From: Bacillus tuaregi
Lineage (GTDB): Bacteria; Bacillota; Bacilli; Bacillales; Cytobacillaceae
Reading direction: 5' to 3'
Length of the DNA stretch: 64,000 nt
NCBI RefSeq assembly: GCF_900104575.1
Contig: NZ_LT629731.1
Span: forward strand, 3,087,102 to 3,151,101
Shown here: positions 15,238 to 24,793 of the stretch, piece after piece
How the letters are laid out: each line of letters starts with the position of its first letter
Numbering within the stretch: the first letter of the stretch is position 1
The notes under the pieces: model-generated
Told to the model about the DNA's origin: nothing
The model's database searches: none
Seen by the model: the letters and a program-made list of their open reading frames with translations, nothing else
Position numbers and translations under genes: made by a program

Positions 15238-16419
15238 TTAATAGGCTAAGCTAAAAAGACCTTTAATATGTGTGAGGTAGCGTACATTACTTGCTTCTTT
15301 CATTAATGAGGCAGGAAGACCTTTAAGCGGCGTTGAGTTTCCGCCAATTTCGGCCACTGCATCTTTACGTCCAAGGCTAGCAAGCGTACCAGAGTTAATT
15401 GGAGCAAATACTTCAAATGATTTGTCCATTAAATAAGCGTATAGATTATAACCAACAAGTTCTCCCATTTGCCAAGCATTTTGAGCCGTTGGCGCATAAG
15501 GACGTCCACCCTCTTTCGGGAATGCCACCGCTGAATCTCCTACCACAAAAACATCCTTATGTGACGTTGATTGAAGGTATTCATTCACCGTTGCCCTACC
15601 GCGATCTGCTTCAAGTCCTGATTCAGAAACAATTGGAGGTGCCTGTACACCACCAGTCCAGACAAAAGTATTAGCAGTGATTTTGCTTCCATCCTTAAGG
15701 TCAATCACATTACCTTGAACATTTGTAACTGGAAGTCCTGTTAAGAATTCAACACCGCGTGCCTCTAAACTTTCAACAGCACGTTCAATTAAATGGTCTG
15801 GCAATACAGGAAGAACCTTTGGACCTGCTTCAACAAGCTTTAATTTGATCTCCTTTGGATTAACGCCATAGCCTTTGGCGATTTTTGGAAGATTATCTGC
15901 AAGCTCACCCACTAATTCGATACCGGTTAAGCCACCACCACCAATTAAAATCGTTGCATCTGCTTCATTTTTCGTTTTCGCGTACTCACGAATACGGCCT
16001 TCAATGTGGCTGCGAATATGATTGGCATCTTCAACAGATTTTAACACCATGCTGTTTTCTTCCAATCCAGGAATTCCAAAATAGGCTGTTTTACTACCTA
16101 AAGCAACAACAAGGGCATCATAGGTTAACGTTGTACCTTCTGAAAGGAAGACCTTTTTATCCTCTACTGAAAAACGTTCAACCTTTGCAATTTTCAGATC
16201 AATATCCTTTCCTTTTAGCAGCTTATTTAGAGGAAGCGCTACAGTACCTTCGCTTGTTGTACCACCTGCAAGACGGTGTAGCTCAGTAATGATTTGATGT
16301 GTTGGATATTGGTTAACCACCGTTATATAAGCTTCTTGGCTATTTAAATATTTTCGAACTGTTAATGCAGATAGCAGACCGCCATATCCCGCTCCTAAGA
16401 TAACAATATGTTTTGACAT
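15238..16419 (-). CDS. ndh: Type II NADH dehydrogenase (Ndh, YjlD)
   Basis: This membrane-associated flavoenzyme passes electrons from NADH to menaquinone without pumping protons. The 393 residues show an N-terminal FAD site (ILGAGYGGLLSAL), a central NADH site (ILIGGGGLTGIELVGELAD), a second FAD motif (DVFVVGDSAV) and AQNAWQMGE. The C-terminus SLMKEASNVRYLTHIKGLFS, which helps membrane binding, is nearly identical to what I remember of B. subtilis YjlD. It follows yjlC by 33 bases and shares its promoter. A Rex-like operator upstream suggests control by the NADH/NAD ratio. The terminator is shared with the convergent PilZ gene. Confidence 0.93.
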   Translation of the reverse strand: MSKHIVILGAGYGGLLSALTVRKYLNSQEAYITVVNQYPTHQIITELHRLAGGTTSEGTVALPLNKLLKGKDIDLKIAKVERFSVEDKKVFLSEGTTLTYDALVVALGSKTAYFGIPGLEENSMVLKSVEDANHIRSHIEGRIREYAKTKNEADATILIGGGGLTGIELVGELADNLPKIAKGYGVNPKEIKLKLVEAGPKVLPVLPDHLIERAVESLEARGVEFLTGLPVTNVQGNVIDLKDGSKITANTFVWTGGVQAPPIVSESGLEADRGRATVNEYLQSTSHKDVFVVGDSAVAFPKEGGRPYAPTAQNAWQMGELVGYNLYAYLMDKSFEVFAPINSGTLASLGRKDAVAEIGGNSTPLKGLPASLMKEASNVRYLTHIKGLFSLAY

Positions 16420-16452
16420 GTATTTCCACCGTCCTTAACTATTTACAAGAAA

Positions 16453-16896
16453 TTATTGATGATTTTTTTGTTCAGCTGAGATTTCAAGGTATGCATGAAC
16501 GAAACGAAATAATTTTTGTGCTTGTGGATCTTTGAGCATTTTTAAAAGCCCAAAAAGACCAATCACTTCAGTGCTTTCATCTGCACGTTCCTTCGCTTCC
16601 ATTGCTGTAGCAGCTACATTTTTTACGGTTGCCGTTACAGGCTCAGTAATTTCCTTAATTGCCCCTACTGTGTCATTTTTCAAGATTTCGTCAGTCGCTA
16701 GTGACTGAGCCATATCATATGATTTTGTTAAAACATTAACAAGCTCAGTCAGTTTTGGAAGCTGTTCAACCAATACTGTTAAAGATTCCTGCACCTCAGG
16801 CTGTAAAAGTTGATCAAGAATATCACTTTTTCCTTTTTCAGCAGACAAGACTTGAGATTCTTGCTCAATTTTTTCAATTGTGTTTGTTTCTGCCAT
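16453..16896 (-). CDS. yjlC: YjlC, DUF1641 protein
   Basis: The 147-residue soluble protein is helical and acidic at its start, with the DUF1641 core in the second half (VIGLFGLLKMLKDPQAQKLF). DUF1641 also appears next to formate dehydrogenases, but in Bacillus the partner is ndh. Its biochemical function is unknown. The ATG has an AAGGGGA ribosome site. It begins the yjlC-ndh transcript after a leader of about 120 bases. Confidence 0.85.
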   Translation of the reverse strand: MAETNTIEKIEQESQVLSAEKGKSDILDQLLQPEVQESLTVLVEQLPKLTELVNVLTKSYDMAQSLATDEILKNDTVGAIKEITEPVTATVKNVAATAMEAKERADESTEVIGLFGLLKMLKDPQAQKLFRFVHAYLEISAEQKNHQ

Positions 16897-17024
16897 GTTC
16901 GATTCCCCTTTACCTAAAGTATTAATTTTGATTTTTTTGTGTCATTTTAAGTTTTCTTCCATCCATAAAGCTTCATCTGTGATAAATGTCCTTTACAATT
17001 CTGCCTCATGTATGAGTCTTCTCT

Positions 17025-17055
17025 ATTATACATGATATTGTTAAAAATTTAACAT
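17025..17055 (-). promoter_or_regulatory. yjlC-ndh promoter with Rex-like operator
   Basis: On the minus strand a TATAAT -10 lies at 17025-17030. An 18-bp near-palindrome, TTGTTAAAAATTTAACAT on the plus strand (17038-17055), covers the -35 region. It matches the Rex box TTGTTAAN4TTAACAA at all but the last base. Rex represses ndh in B. subtilis, so NADH-sensitive control is a reasonable reading. The rest of 16897-17194 holds only the leader and a terminator. Confidence 0.6.
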
Positions 17056-17149
17056 AATTATTAATAATTTTTTTACCAAAATTACGTTATTAATATAATA
17101 ATCAAAGGATACTGATTTAACCTGCATGAAATGACGCTAAAAATTAAAA

Positions 17150-17179
17150 ACATCCCAACCGAAATATCAGCTAGGATGT
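17150..17179 (-). terminator. Terminator of the amino-acid ABC transporter operon
   Basis: ACATCCCA (17150-17157) pairs with TAGGATGT (17172-17179), followed on the minus strand by TTTTTAATTTTT. Confidence 0.75.
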
Positions 17180-17194
17180 CAAAACGAATACTAA

Positions 17195-17938
17195 TTATTT
17201 TAAACTGCGAGTTAAAAAAGCCTTTGTCCGCTCATGCTTTGGATTATTAAATAATTCCTGTGGATGACCTGATTCAACGATTTCACCATTGTCCATAAAA
17301 ATGGCACGATTTGCCACCTCTTTAGCAAATTCCATTTCATGTGTGACAACAATCATCGTCATATGTTCTTCAGCTAAATCCTTCATGACCTGTAATACCT
17401 CTCCAGTTAATTCAGGGTCCAAAGCAGATGTTGGCTCATCAAAAAGCAGGATATCTGGATTCATCATGAGTGCACGCGCAATAGCTACCCGCTGTTTTTG
17501 ACCGCCGGATAGATTGGCAGGATATGCATTGGCATGCGAAGTCAGACCGATTTTCTCCATCAATTCCATGCTCCTCCTAGCTGTTTCAGAAGTCTCCTTT
17601 TTCACTAATTTAGGAGCAAGTTCAAGGTTTTCTTTTACCGTTAGATGCGGAAAAAGATTAAAATGCTGAAAAACCATACCCATTTTAGCTGTGATGGCTT
17701 TAATTTCATGTGGCTTTGCATAGACGCCGTTCTTTACTAAATAATCACCGGATACGCAGATACTGCCCCCATTTATTTCTTCTAAATGAACCAAACTCCG
17801 CAGCATCGTACTTTTACCTGATCCGGAAGGACCGATTACAGCCACCACATCTTTTTTATTTACATCAAAGGAAATCCTTTTTAATACCTCGAGGTTTCCA
17901 TATGATTTTTTGAGGTCAGATACTTCAATGATAGCCAC
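17195..17938 (-). CDS. Polar amino acid ABC transporter, ATPase subunit
   Basis: The 247-residue nucleotide-binding subunit carries Walker [10 protein letters not shown], the signature [15 protein letters not shown], Walker [15 protein letters not shown] and the H-loop VVTHEME. It belongs to the GlnQ/ArtP-type branch that energises uptake of polar amino acids. It is the last gene of a three-gene operon in the order binding protein, permease, ATPase, with 15 bases between permease stop and this ATG. It resembles, but is distinct from, ArtR at 36826. Sequence alone does not fix the amino acid transported. Confidence 0.88.
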   Translation of the reverse strand: MAIIEVSDLKKSYGNLEVLKRISFDVNKKDVVAVIGPSGSGKSTMLRSLVHLEEINGGSICVSGDYLVKNGVYAKPHEIKAITAKMGMVFQHFNLFPHLTVKENLELAPKLVKKETSETARRSMELMEKIGLTSHANAYPANLSGGQKQRVAIARALMMNPDILLFDEPTSALDPELTGEVLQVMKDLAEEHMTMIVVTHEMEFAKEVANRAIFMDNGEIVESGHPQELFNNPKHERTKAFLTRSLK

Positions 17939-17953
17939 ATTCTCTACTCCTTC

Positions 17954-18613
17954 TTATTCAAATTTAAAACGTTTCTCAAGCCATTTAAATACGCTCGTTA
18001 ATAAGAGAGTCATGATTAGATAGATGACACCTGCGACAAAGAAAGGCACAATCGTAAAATCACGGTTCACGGCCGTCTGGGCAAAGTGTAACAATTCCGG
18101 AACAGCAACGGCATATAATAAGGCAGTATCCTTTACTAGCGTGACAGATTCATTAGCAACAGAAGGCAGCGCAATACGGAACATTTGCGGCAGAATAATT
18201 CTAGTAGTTGTCTGCCATTTATTCAAGCCCAATACCTTCGCAGCTTCATACTGGCCTTTATCAATGGATAAAAGACCACCTCGAAAAATCTCAGCAAAAT
18301 ACGCAGCATAATTGAGGATAAATCCAAGACTAGCAGCAACAAAGCGGTCAAGGATTAAGTATTCTCCAATGACCGGAATCATCGGAAGCCCAAATGTAAT
18401 CACTAATAATTGCAGTAAAAGCGGGGTTCCACGCATAACATATATATAGCCTTGCGCAAGCCACGAAATTGGTTTGAAGCTACTTCTAACAGCTAGTGTG
18501 AGTAAAAAGCCAAGCGGAATCGACAACACAATCGCAATAAGGAATAATAGAATGGTGGCCTGCGCGCCTTCCAGCATAGGCTTGAGTATTGTGATTAAAT
18601 ATTCTCCTGACAT
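17954..18613 (-). CDS. Polar amino acid ABC transporter, permease
   Basis: This 219-residue membrane protein has about five transmembrane segments and the HisMQ-family EAA loop, here GQYEAAKVLGLNKWQTTTRI, which docks onto the ATPase. I chose the ATG at 18613 because GGAGGA lies about eight bases upstream. The extra N-terminal residues of the longer frame (METLFCFWRNPL) include that site. The next gene upstream, the binding protein, is separated by a hairpin. One permease gene is present, so the channel is probably a homodimer. Confidence 0.87.
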   Translation of the reverse strand: MSGEYLITILKPMLEGAQATILLFLIAIVLSIPLGFLLTLAVRSSFKPISWLAQGYIYVMRGTPLLLQLLVITFGLPMIPVIGEYLILDRFVAASLGFILNYAAYFAEIFRGGLLSIDKGQYEAAKVLGLNKWQTTTRIILPQMFRIALPSVANESVTLVKDTALLYAVAVPELLHFAQTAVNRDFTIVPFFVAGVIYLIMTLLLTSVFKWLEKRFKFE

Positions 18614-18634
18614 GAGAGGATTCCTCCAAAAACA

Positions 18635-18664
18635 AAACAGGGTTTCCAAACGGAAATCCTGTTT
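18635..18664 (-). terminator. Intercistronic hairpin, binding protein/permease
   Basis: A 13-bp stem with one wobble (18635-18647 with 18652-18664, AAAC loop on the plus strand) lies between the genes without a long T tract. It probably lets the binding protein be made in excess over the membrane parts, by partial termination or mRNA protection. Confidence 0.55.
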
Positions 18665-18689
18665 GCCATATATTTGTTCTGTCTCATTT

Positions 18690-19481
18690 TTATTTTAATA
18701 CCTTATCTTCACCGAACCATTTTTCGGAGATTTCTGCTGCTGTACCATCTTCATTCATTGTATCTAATGCTTCCTGAAGTTCATTAAGCAGCGCTTCATT
18801 TCCTTTTTTCACCCCAACAGCATATTCTTCAGGTGAAAGCGACTCATCAAGTACCTTAAAAGTTCCTTCTTGTATCGTCATATAATAATTAATAACGACT
18901 TCATCAATGACAACCGCATCAACACGGCCATTTTCTAAATCCTTTAATGCCAATACATTTGTTTTAAATTCAGTTAATCCAGCAATTTTTTCATTAATAG
19001 GATGTGCATTAAGTGCATCTACAGCAGAGGAAAATGACTGTATCCCGATTTGTTTCCCCTCTAAATCATCTATTGTGGCAACATCTGAATCCGCTAAAAC
19101 GGCCACAACTTGAGAGTTTTTCAGATATGGTTTTGTAAATAAAACCTTTTCTTTACGTTCATCTGTAACAGTATAACCATTCCAAATCAGGTCAATTCGA
19201 CCACTGTTAAGCTCTGTTTCCTTTGTTGTCCAATCAATAGGCTGAAACTGAACCTCTACGCCCATTTTTTCACCAGCAGCTTTTGCCATATCAATATCAA
19301 AACCGACAATATCATTACTATCATCACGGAAGCCCATCGGAGCAAAAGCATCATCAATTCCAATTACTAACGTATCTATATCTTCCGTACCAGTGTCAGA
19401 ACCTGAATCCGAGCTTGTACATCCGACAAGAAGGGCGAAAACGGACGCAATTATTAACATAAATAAGCCTGTACGTTTCAT
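18690..19481 (-). CDS. Polar amino acid ABC transporter, binding lipoprotein
   Basis: The 263-residue protein has a lipoprotein signal (MKRTGLFMLIIASVFALLVG followed by Cys21) and would be anchored outside the membrane. The mature part is a type-II periplasmic-binding fold of the PAAT family: GFDIDMAKAAGEKMGV, DLIWNGYTVTDERKEKV and ADSDVATIDDLEGKQIG are diagnostic. It is promoter-proximal in its operon, as usual. The acidic loop after the lipobox is a linker. It is clearly diverged from ArtP at 38295. Cystine or glutamine are possible ligands by family membership only. Confidence 0.87.
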   Translation of the reverse strand: MKRTGLFMLIIASVFALLVGCTSSDSGSDTGTEDIDTLVIGIDDAFAPMGFRDDSNDIVGFDIDMAKAAGEKMGVEVQFQPIDWTTKETELNSGRIDLIWNGYTVTDERKEKVLFTKPYLKNSQVVAVLADSDVATIDDLEGKQIGIQSFSSAVDALNAHPINEKIAGLTEFKTNVLALKDLENGRVDAVVIDEVVINYYMTIQEGTFKVLDESLSPEEYAVGVKKGNEALLNELQEALDTMNEDGTAAEISEKWFGEDKVLK

Positions 19482-19666
19482 ATAATATTAACCACCTTTA
19501 TCCAAATAATACTTTAGTACGTTACTATATTATTAGATTACCATAATAATATAAACGATTGTAGCCCTAAAATATTATTAGAATAAAATTTTTTCTGTTG
19601 TTCATAGTGGAAATTGACTATTCATATCCATAATCATTATAATTATCGAGAAATGGAGTGAAATAT

Positions 19667-20842
19667 ATGGTAGAAACAAAAAAAGCATTACCCATTCTTT
19701 TTCTTGTGATGTTTCTCGTTATGATTGGATTTGGGATCATTATTCCTGTTTTACCTTTTTATGCAGAAAATATCGGTGCATCCCCATTTGAATTAGGTTT
19801 ATTGATGGCAGTGTATTCATTAATGCAACTTTTGTTTGCACCGCTATGGGGACGAGTGTCTGACCGGATTGGTCGAAAACCAGTCATAATGATCGGAATC
19901 TTAGGTTTGGCTCTTTCCTTTTTCCTTATGGGACTTTCCTCCGCACTTTGGATGTTATTTGCCGCAAGAGTGGTCGGAGGAATTTTATCCGCAGCCAATA
20001 TGCCCACTGTTATGGCTTATGTTGCTGATATCACATCCGCAGAGGACCGTGGTAAGGGAATGGGAATTGTTGGCGCTGCCACCGGACTTGGATTTGTTTT
20101 TGGACCAGCTCTTGGCGGGGTATTTTCGAAAATGAGCTTAAACATGCCGTTTTACATCGCTGGATTTTTTTCCCTTTTGACCTTTTTTCTCGTTTGGTTT
20201 GTTTTAAAGGAATCTTTGGCAAAGGAAAATAGAGGACAGCAGAGGAATGAAAAATCCTCCGTATGGCAGGCATTAAACGGTTCACAATCCATTTTGTATT
20301 TTCTACAATTATTTATTTCCCTATCACTATCAGGATTAGAAGCTACCTTTGCTTATTTCGCAGCCGTTAAAGCGGGATTAGGGACAGTTGGGCTAGGTTA
20401 TATATTTATGATTATGGGATTGGCTGGAGCACTTGTCCAAGGTGGGCTAGTAGGCAGAATGACGAAGAGCTTTGGCGAAGGAGCCGTTATTCAAATCGGC
20501 ATTATTGTATCGGCCATTGGCTTTGGTCTTATTTTATTAGTCGATAGCTTTACGACTGCCGCTATTTATCTAACCATATTCGGAATTGGTAACGGGGTTA
20601 TTCGTCCAAGCGTTTCTGCCCTTTTAACCAAAACATCGTCAGCAGGACATGGCAGTACAACAGGCTTACTTTCTTCGTTCGACTCACTTGGGAGAATTGC
20701 AGGACCACCTCTTGGAGGCTGGCTGTACCATATCACTATTGGCTTGCCGTACATTTCAGGAATCATTTTATCCATACTAGCCTTGATGCTATACCGAATC
20801 TATACTGTGCAAGAGAAAAAATTACTATCTATTGGTTCATGA
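19667..20842 (+). CDS. MFS drug-type exporter (Bmr/NorA/TetA-like)
   Basis: The 391-residue protein has about 12 membrane segments. Motif A is GRVSDRIGRKPV and motif C on helix 5 is GLGFVFGPALGG. YVADITSAEDRGKGMGIVGA after helix 4 is typical of the TetA/NorA group of drug:H+ antiporters. I start at the ATG at 19667, eight bases after GGAG; a GTG at 19658 lies within the ribosome site. Substrate unknown. It is followed by ywbE after 14 bases, so the two are likely co-transcribed. It is a paralogue of, not a duplicate of, the exporter at 12478. Confidence 0.83.
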   Translation: MVETKKALPILFLVMFLVMIGFGIIIPVLPFYAENIGASPFELGLLMAVYSLMQLLFAPLWGRVSDRIGRKPVIMIGILGLALSFFLMGLSSALWMLFAARVVGGILSAANMPTVMAYVADITSAEDRGKGMGIVGAATGLGFVFGPALGGVFSKMSLNMPFYIAGFFSLLTFFLVWFVLKESLAKENRGQQRNEKSSVWQALNGSQSILYFLQLFISLSLSGLEATFAYFAAVKAGLGTVGLGYIFMIMGLAGALVQGGLVGRMTKSFGEGAVIQIGIIVSAIGFGLILLVDSFTTAAIYLTIFGIGNGVIRPSVSALLTKTSSAGHGSTTGLLSSFDSLGRIAGPPLGGWLYHITIGLPYISGIILSILALMLYRIYTVQEKKLLSIGS

Positions 20843-20856
20843 AGGAGGCTTTCAGA

Positions 20857-21051
20857 ATGAATGGACAAAACAGAAAAGATATTCTCCCCGGAGCAATGGT
20901 CAATATTGTCCTTAAAGCCGACCAAAAAACCGGGAAACTAACCAGTGGGATAGTAAAGGATATCTTGACAAAGTCAAGCTACCATCCACATGGAATTAAA
21001 GTACGACTTACAGATGGACAAATCGGAAGAGTTCAATCAATTAAACGGTAA
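20857..21051 (+). CDS. ywbE: YwbE-family small protein (DUF2196)
   Basis: This 64-residue protein starts MNGQNRKDILPGAMVNIVLK and contains the family block HPHGIKVRLTDGQIGRVQ. It is predicted to be a small beta-barrel, similar to nucleic-acid-binding folds, with unknown function. The ATG at 20857 follows GAAGGAGG by about nine bases. An ATG at 20839 overlaps the preceding gene and is within the ribosome-site region. It ends at a strong terminator, so it is the last gene of the exporter transcript. Confidence 0.85.
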   Translation: MNGQNRKDILPGAMVNIVLKADQKTGKLTSGIVKDILTKSSYHPHGIKVRLTDGQIGRVQSIKR

Positions 21052-21063
21052 TCATACAGGCGT

Positions 21064-21090
21064 AAGAGATGACAGCTGATGTCATCTCTT
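21064..21090. terminator. Terminator between ywbE and yqjQ
   Basis: AAGAGATGACA (21064-21074) pairs perfectly with 21080-21090 and is followed by a T tract. It serves ywbE and probably also the convergent yqjQ. Confidence 0.9.
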
Positions 21091-21093
21091 TTT

Positions 21094-21888
21094 TTATTTT
21101 TTATTTAGGACCTTTTTTCCTACCCGTTCAAATAGACCTGGAAACAGGGCAAAAAGGATACTTCCCACATTCATCCAACGGGGTAAATTGATTTCCCTTG
21201 TATTCGTCAGCATACCGTCAACGACTTTTCTAGCAACAAATTCTGGCTTTAAGATATATTTTTGTACACTATTAACATAGGTTCCCGCTTCATCAGCAAT
21301 GGAGAAGAAGTTTGTTTCAATCGGTCCAGGATTTATTGCGGTGACAGAGACATTAAAATCAGCTAGCTCCATCCTAAGGCTGTTTGTATAACCTAATACA
21401 GCATGCTTTGTTGCAGAATATACGCTTGATTTAGGTGTTGCGATTTTCCCTGCCTGTGAAGCAATGTTTATAATATGGCCTTTTCTTTGTTGCCTCATTA
21501 AAGGCAATACCATTGTTGTGCAAGCAATCAGCCCAAGGACATTTACGTCAAACATCGCCTTTACCTCATCCATAGATACTTCATGCGCTGCCCGAAAGAC
21601 GCCAAACCCCGCATTATTCACTAGTACATCGATTGTCTTCAACTCAGATAAAAGCTTGGAGAAAACCGCCTGGACATCGTCCATATTCGAAACATCCAGT
21701 CTATGTACCCGAACAGTAATAGCAAACCGTTCCTCTAAATCTCGCTTAATATCCTCCAAAACATCAAGTCTCCTTGCTAGTAACACTAAATGAGCTCCTC
21801 TTTCTGCGCAAAGAGCCGCAATGGAAAGTCCGATTCCACTGGAAGCTCCTGTAATGACAATCGTTTTGTTATTCAGATTACCTGCCAA
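21094..21888 (-). CDS. yqjQ: Short-chain dehydrogenase YqjQ
   Basis: The 264-residue SDR has a Rossmann NAD(P) site TGASSGIG near residue 14, the NNAG motif (VNNAGFGVF), catalytic Ser near NIASQAG and the YxxxK pair in YSATKHAVLGYTN, then PGPIETNF. All catalytic elements are intact. The C-terminus is hydrophobic (MNVGSILFALFPGLFERVG), suggesting membrane contact, as in lipid-modifying relatives. It matches B. subtilis YqjQ in position. The substrate is not known. It is divergent from namA. Confidence 0.87.
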   Translation of the reverse strand: MAGNLNNKTIVITGASSGIGLSIAALCAERGAHLVLLARRLDVLEDIKRDLEERFAITVRVHRLDVSNMDDVQAVFSKLLSELKTIDVLVNNAGFGVFRAAHEVSMDEVKAMFDVNVLGLIACTTMVLPLMRQQRKGHIINIASQAGKIATPKSSVYSATKHAVLGYTNSLRMELADFNVSVTAINPGPIETNFFSIADEAGTYVNSVQKYILKPEFVARKVVDGMLTNTREINLPRWMNVGSILFALFPGLFERVGKKVLNKK

Positions 21889-22030
21889 TATTTTTCACCT
21901 CTGTACTTTAACATACACGATTGTATCGTACACCAATTCAATGACATAGTAAAACGGAGTTATCTGCTTACCTTTTCACGTATCGTGCTGTTATACTAGC
22001 AATGAACAAGAGAAGGAGGAAAATGCCGTA

Positions 22031-23071
22031 ATGGAAAATACAAAACTATTTTCACCTTATACGATTAAAAATGTTACGTTTAAAAATCGAATTGTCATGG
22101 CACCGATGTGCATGTATTCATGTACAAACGAGGATGGAAAGGTGACACCATGGCACTACACCCACTACATAAGCCGTGCAGTTGGACAAACAGGCTTGCT
22201 GATTCAAGAAGCAACTGCCGTTTCTCCGGAAGGTCGTATCTCACCATATGATTTAGGAATCTGGGGCGACGAGCATATCGAAGGACTTTTACAGCTGACC
22301 ACTCTTATTAAAGAGAACGGCGCCAAAGCTGGTATACAGTTAGGCCATGCCGGACGCAAAGCCGTATTAGAAGGAGAAATCCTTGCTCCTTCTTCTATCC
22401 CATTCGATGACGAAAGTAAAACACCGAAGGAAATGACATTAGAAGATATTCACGCCACGATTAAAGCCTTTAAAAATGGAGCCGAACGTGCAAAAAAGGC
22501 TGGATTTGATGTCATTGAAATTCATGGTGCCCACGGGTATTTGATTCATCAATTTTTATCTCCACTTTCCAATCATCGTCATGATGAATATGGCGGCAGC
22601 CATGAAAATCGTTACCGCTTCTTGAAAGAAGTGATTGAGGAGGTTAAATCAGTTTGGAATGGACCATTATTCGTTCGTATATCGGCAAATGAATATCATC
22701 CGCAAGGGCTGACTGTGGAGGATTATGTCCTCTACAGCCGTTGGATGAAGGGGCAGGGAGTCGACTTAATCGATGTAAGCTCAGGTGCAATTGTGCCGGC
22801 AAAGATTAATATCTATCCAGGCTATCAAGTCCCACTAGCCGAAAAAATCAAGCACGCTGCACAGGTTCCAACTGGTGCAGTTGGCCTAATTACATCAGGC
22901 CTGCAGGCAGAAGAAATCCTCCAAAGTGAGCGAGCCGATCTCGTTTTACTGGCGCGAGAATTACTGCGCGACCCCTATTGGCCAAGAAGCGCTGCACAGG
23001 AGCTTGGTGTCGATATTGAAGGTCCTGTCCAATACGAAAGAGGCTGGAAACAAAGACGAAACCAAAGATAA
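22031..23071 (+). CDS. namA: NADPH dehydrogenase NamA (old yellow enzyme YqjM)
   Basis: This FMN-containing ene-reductase uses NADPH to reduce activated C=C bonds of unsaturated aldehydes and ketones, and nitro compounds, and is linked to oxidative and xenobiotic stress. The 346-residue TIM barrel carries [10 protein letters not shown] with Cys27, which tunes the flavin as Cys26 does in YqjM, and [16 protein letters not shown] with the substrate-binding His pair. The C-terminal WKQRRNQR end supplies the arginine finger to the neighbouring subunit in this family. The ATG follows GAAGGAGG. It ends at a terminator shared with the convergent NSS transporter. Confidence 0.92.
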   Translation: MENTKLFSPYTIKNVTFKNRIVMAPMCMYSCTNEDGKVTPWHYTHYISRAVGQTGLLIQEATAVSPEGRISPYDLGIWGDEHIEGLLQLTTLIKENGAKAGIQLGHAGRKAVLEGEILAPSSIPFDDESKTPKEMTLEDIHATIKAFKNGAERAKKAGFDVIEIHGAHGYLIHQFLSPLSNHRHDEYGGSHENRYRFLKEVIEEVKSVWNGPLFVRISANEYHPQGLTVEDYVLYSRWMKGQGVDLIDVSSGAIVPAKINIYPGYQVPLAEKIKHAAQVPTGAVGLITSGLQAEEILQSERADLVLLARELLRDPYWPRSAAQELGVDIEGPVQYERGWKQRRNQR

Positions 23072-23080
23072 AGGAAATAA

Positions 23081-23106
23081 AAAGGTGGACAGAGCTGTCC
23101 ACCTTT
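23081..23106. terminator. Bidirectional terminator between namA and NSS transporter
   Basis: AAAGGTGGACAG (23081-23092) pairs perfectly with 23095-23106, and T residues follow on both strands. Confidence 0.88.
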
Positions 23107-23108
23107 TT

Positions 23109-24443
23109 CTAGATGATATTTGTGACATCAAGAAATACGACAATAATCACAATGGGTACAACATAGCGTAATAATAAGTACCAGACCTCAAACAGATAAC
23201 GATATTTTGTCGTTTGAATCAGCTCACTTATTAAAATACTCTTTTTCATTCTATAGGAGACAAAAATTGAGATTAACAGGGCACCAACAGGCATTAATAT
23301 ATTACTAACCAGGTAATCCGCTGCATCAAAAATACTCTTTCCAAGAATTGAAATGTCCGACCAAACACCAAATGACAGCGCCGATGGAATGCCGACTAAA
23401 AATACGAGTATTCCAAGCATCCAGGAGAGTCGGTTTCGCCCACCCTTCCCTCTTGATACAGAAGCGACTACAATCTCCAATAAGGAAAAGGCTGATGTGA
23501 GAGTGGCAAACAAAAATAAAAGTAAAAAGATGAGTAAAAAGAGATTACCGAAAACCATCTTTTCAAATACGGACGGCAAGACAATAAAGAGCAGACCAGG
23601 CCCTGCAGTTGGTTCAAACCCTAACGAGAATACAGCTGGAAAAATCGCAAGACCAGCAAACAAAGAAATAAATAAATTCATCGCCACAATCGATAAGGCC
23701 GGCTGAACGATGCTTTCTCCTTTCGGTAAATAAGAGCTGTACGTCACCATCACCGACACCCCTACACTTAACAAAAAGAAGGACTGCCCAAGCGCAAATA
23801 AAATACTTTCCGAGTTTAATTTACTGAAATCCGGATTGAGAAGAAAGGATACACCGACCATCGCATTTTCTAGCGTCAGGGAGCGAACAATCAATACCAT
23901 AAATAAGATAAATAGAGCAGGCATCATGACTTTACTCGCTTTTTCTATCCCAGTTTGAATTCCCCTGCCAACCACGATAATTGTGATAATCAAGAAAAGA
24001 GCCTGTGCTCCGATGGATAGAAGCGGATTCGCTACAGATTCAGTAAAAAGTGCCTCGTAGTTGACATTTCCGGCCCCAACCTGCCCCGAAAAGCCAAATA
24101 CAATATATTGAATAATCCATCCCCCAATGACACTGTAAAAGGATAATAAAATGAAGCAGGTAACTACGCCGAGATAGCCAATCCAATGCCATTTAGAACC
24201 TGGAGCAATCTGCTTATAGGCCGAAATAGCTTCTTTTTGCGTGCTGCGACCGATGACAAACTCAGCAAGCAAAAGGGGAAAACCAATTAAAAGGGATAGA
24301 AGGACAAATAAAAGAATAAATGCTCCTCCACCGCTCATGCCCGTTACATACGGCAATTTCCAAATCGCCCCAAGTCCAATAGCTGACCCGGCAGAAGCCA
24401 GGATAAAGCCGATTTTTGATGACCATTGTTCTTTTTGTTCCAA
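23109..24443 (-). CDS. Sodium-dependent NSS-family transporter, probably for an aromatic amino acid
   Basis: The 444-residue protein has about 11-12 membrane helices and the neurotransmitter:sodium symporter signature in helix 1, [20 protein letters not shown], with unwound-helix glycines for Na+ and substrate. Bacterial NSS proteins (TnaT, Tyt1, MhsT, LeuT) import hydrophobic or aromatic amino acids with sodium. A T-box leader with a UUC (Phe) specifier lies upstream, which suggests induction when charged tRNA-Phe is scarce, hence phenylalanine or broader aromatic uptake. It resembles B. subtilis YocR/YhdH. The ATG follows a GGAGGAG ribosome site. Substrate is inferred only from regulation. 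Confidence 0.85.
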   Translation of the reverse strand: MEQKEQWSSKIGFILASAGSAIGLGAIWKLPYVTGMSGGGAFILLFVLLSLLIGFPLLLAEFVIGRSTQKEAISAYKQIAPGSKWHWIGYLGVVTCFILLSFYSVIGGWIIQYIVFGFSGQVGAGNVNYEALFTESVANPLLSIGAQALFLIITIIVVGRGIQTGIEKASKVMMPALFILFMVLIVRSLTLENAMVGVSFLLNPDFSKLNSESILFALGQSFFLLSVGVSVMVTYSSYLPKGESIVQPALSIVAMNLFISLFAGLAIFPAVFSLGFEPTAGPGLLFIVLPSVFEKMVFGNLFLLIFLLLFLFATLTSAFSLLEIVVASVSRGKGGRNRLSWMLGILVFLVGIPSALSFGVWSDISILGKSIFDAADYLVSNILMPVGALLISIFVSYRMKKSILISELIQTTKYRYLFEVWYLLLRYVVPIVIIVVFLDVTNII

Positions 24444-24524
24444 TGTTGTCTCCTCCTGATTGTGAAAGTTAATTTTTTGATACTATCTTAGAAAAAGCTA
24501 ATATAAGAGCTTGAATTCGGAGAA

Positions 24525-24787
24525 AAAATAAAAAAAGTCAATGCGATAAAAAGGGACGTGCAGTGCACGCGGTACCACCCTTTTTGAAAGCATTGACTTT
24601 CCACTCTATTCGCTAACGGGTTTATCCGTTTCTCGTACAAATACCTGTAAAAGAAAAAGCTCCAAGCTGAATTTCACCATTACCTTTGTATCAGCTTCCA
24701 CCGACCGCTGACTCTCTTTATGTACAGGGAGATATGGTTTACTTTACACTTTTCATCGCCAAAATTATATTATGATAATTCTATTTA
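24525..24787 (-). promoter_or_regulatory. T-box riboswitch, predicted tRNA-Phe specific
   Basis: This leader of about 260 bases contains the T-box GGGTGGTACCGCG (24568-24580 on the minus strand) and a terminator whose arms AAAGTCAATGC and GCATTGACTTT (24590-24600 and 24533-24543) lead into a long T run. A Stem I distal loop GGTCGGTGGAA is closed by TCAGC/GCTGA. The specifier lies in GAAA-TTC-AGC (TTC at 24669-24671), aligned to the GAAA-GGC-A context of B. subtilis glyQS as I recall it. The antiterminator bulge base U would pair with discriminator A, as found in tRNA-Phe. Uncharged tRNA would promote read-through into the NSS gene. Confidence 0.88.
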
Positions 24788-24793
24788 ATTGGA

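Noticed and set aside
15885-16289. 134-codon ORF opposite ndh
   Set aside because: It is antisense to the highly conserved Ndh, is rich in Leu/His/Gln as expected from reverse-strand reading, and has no start signals.
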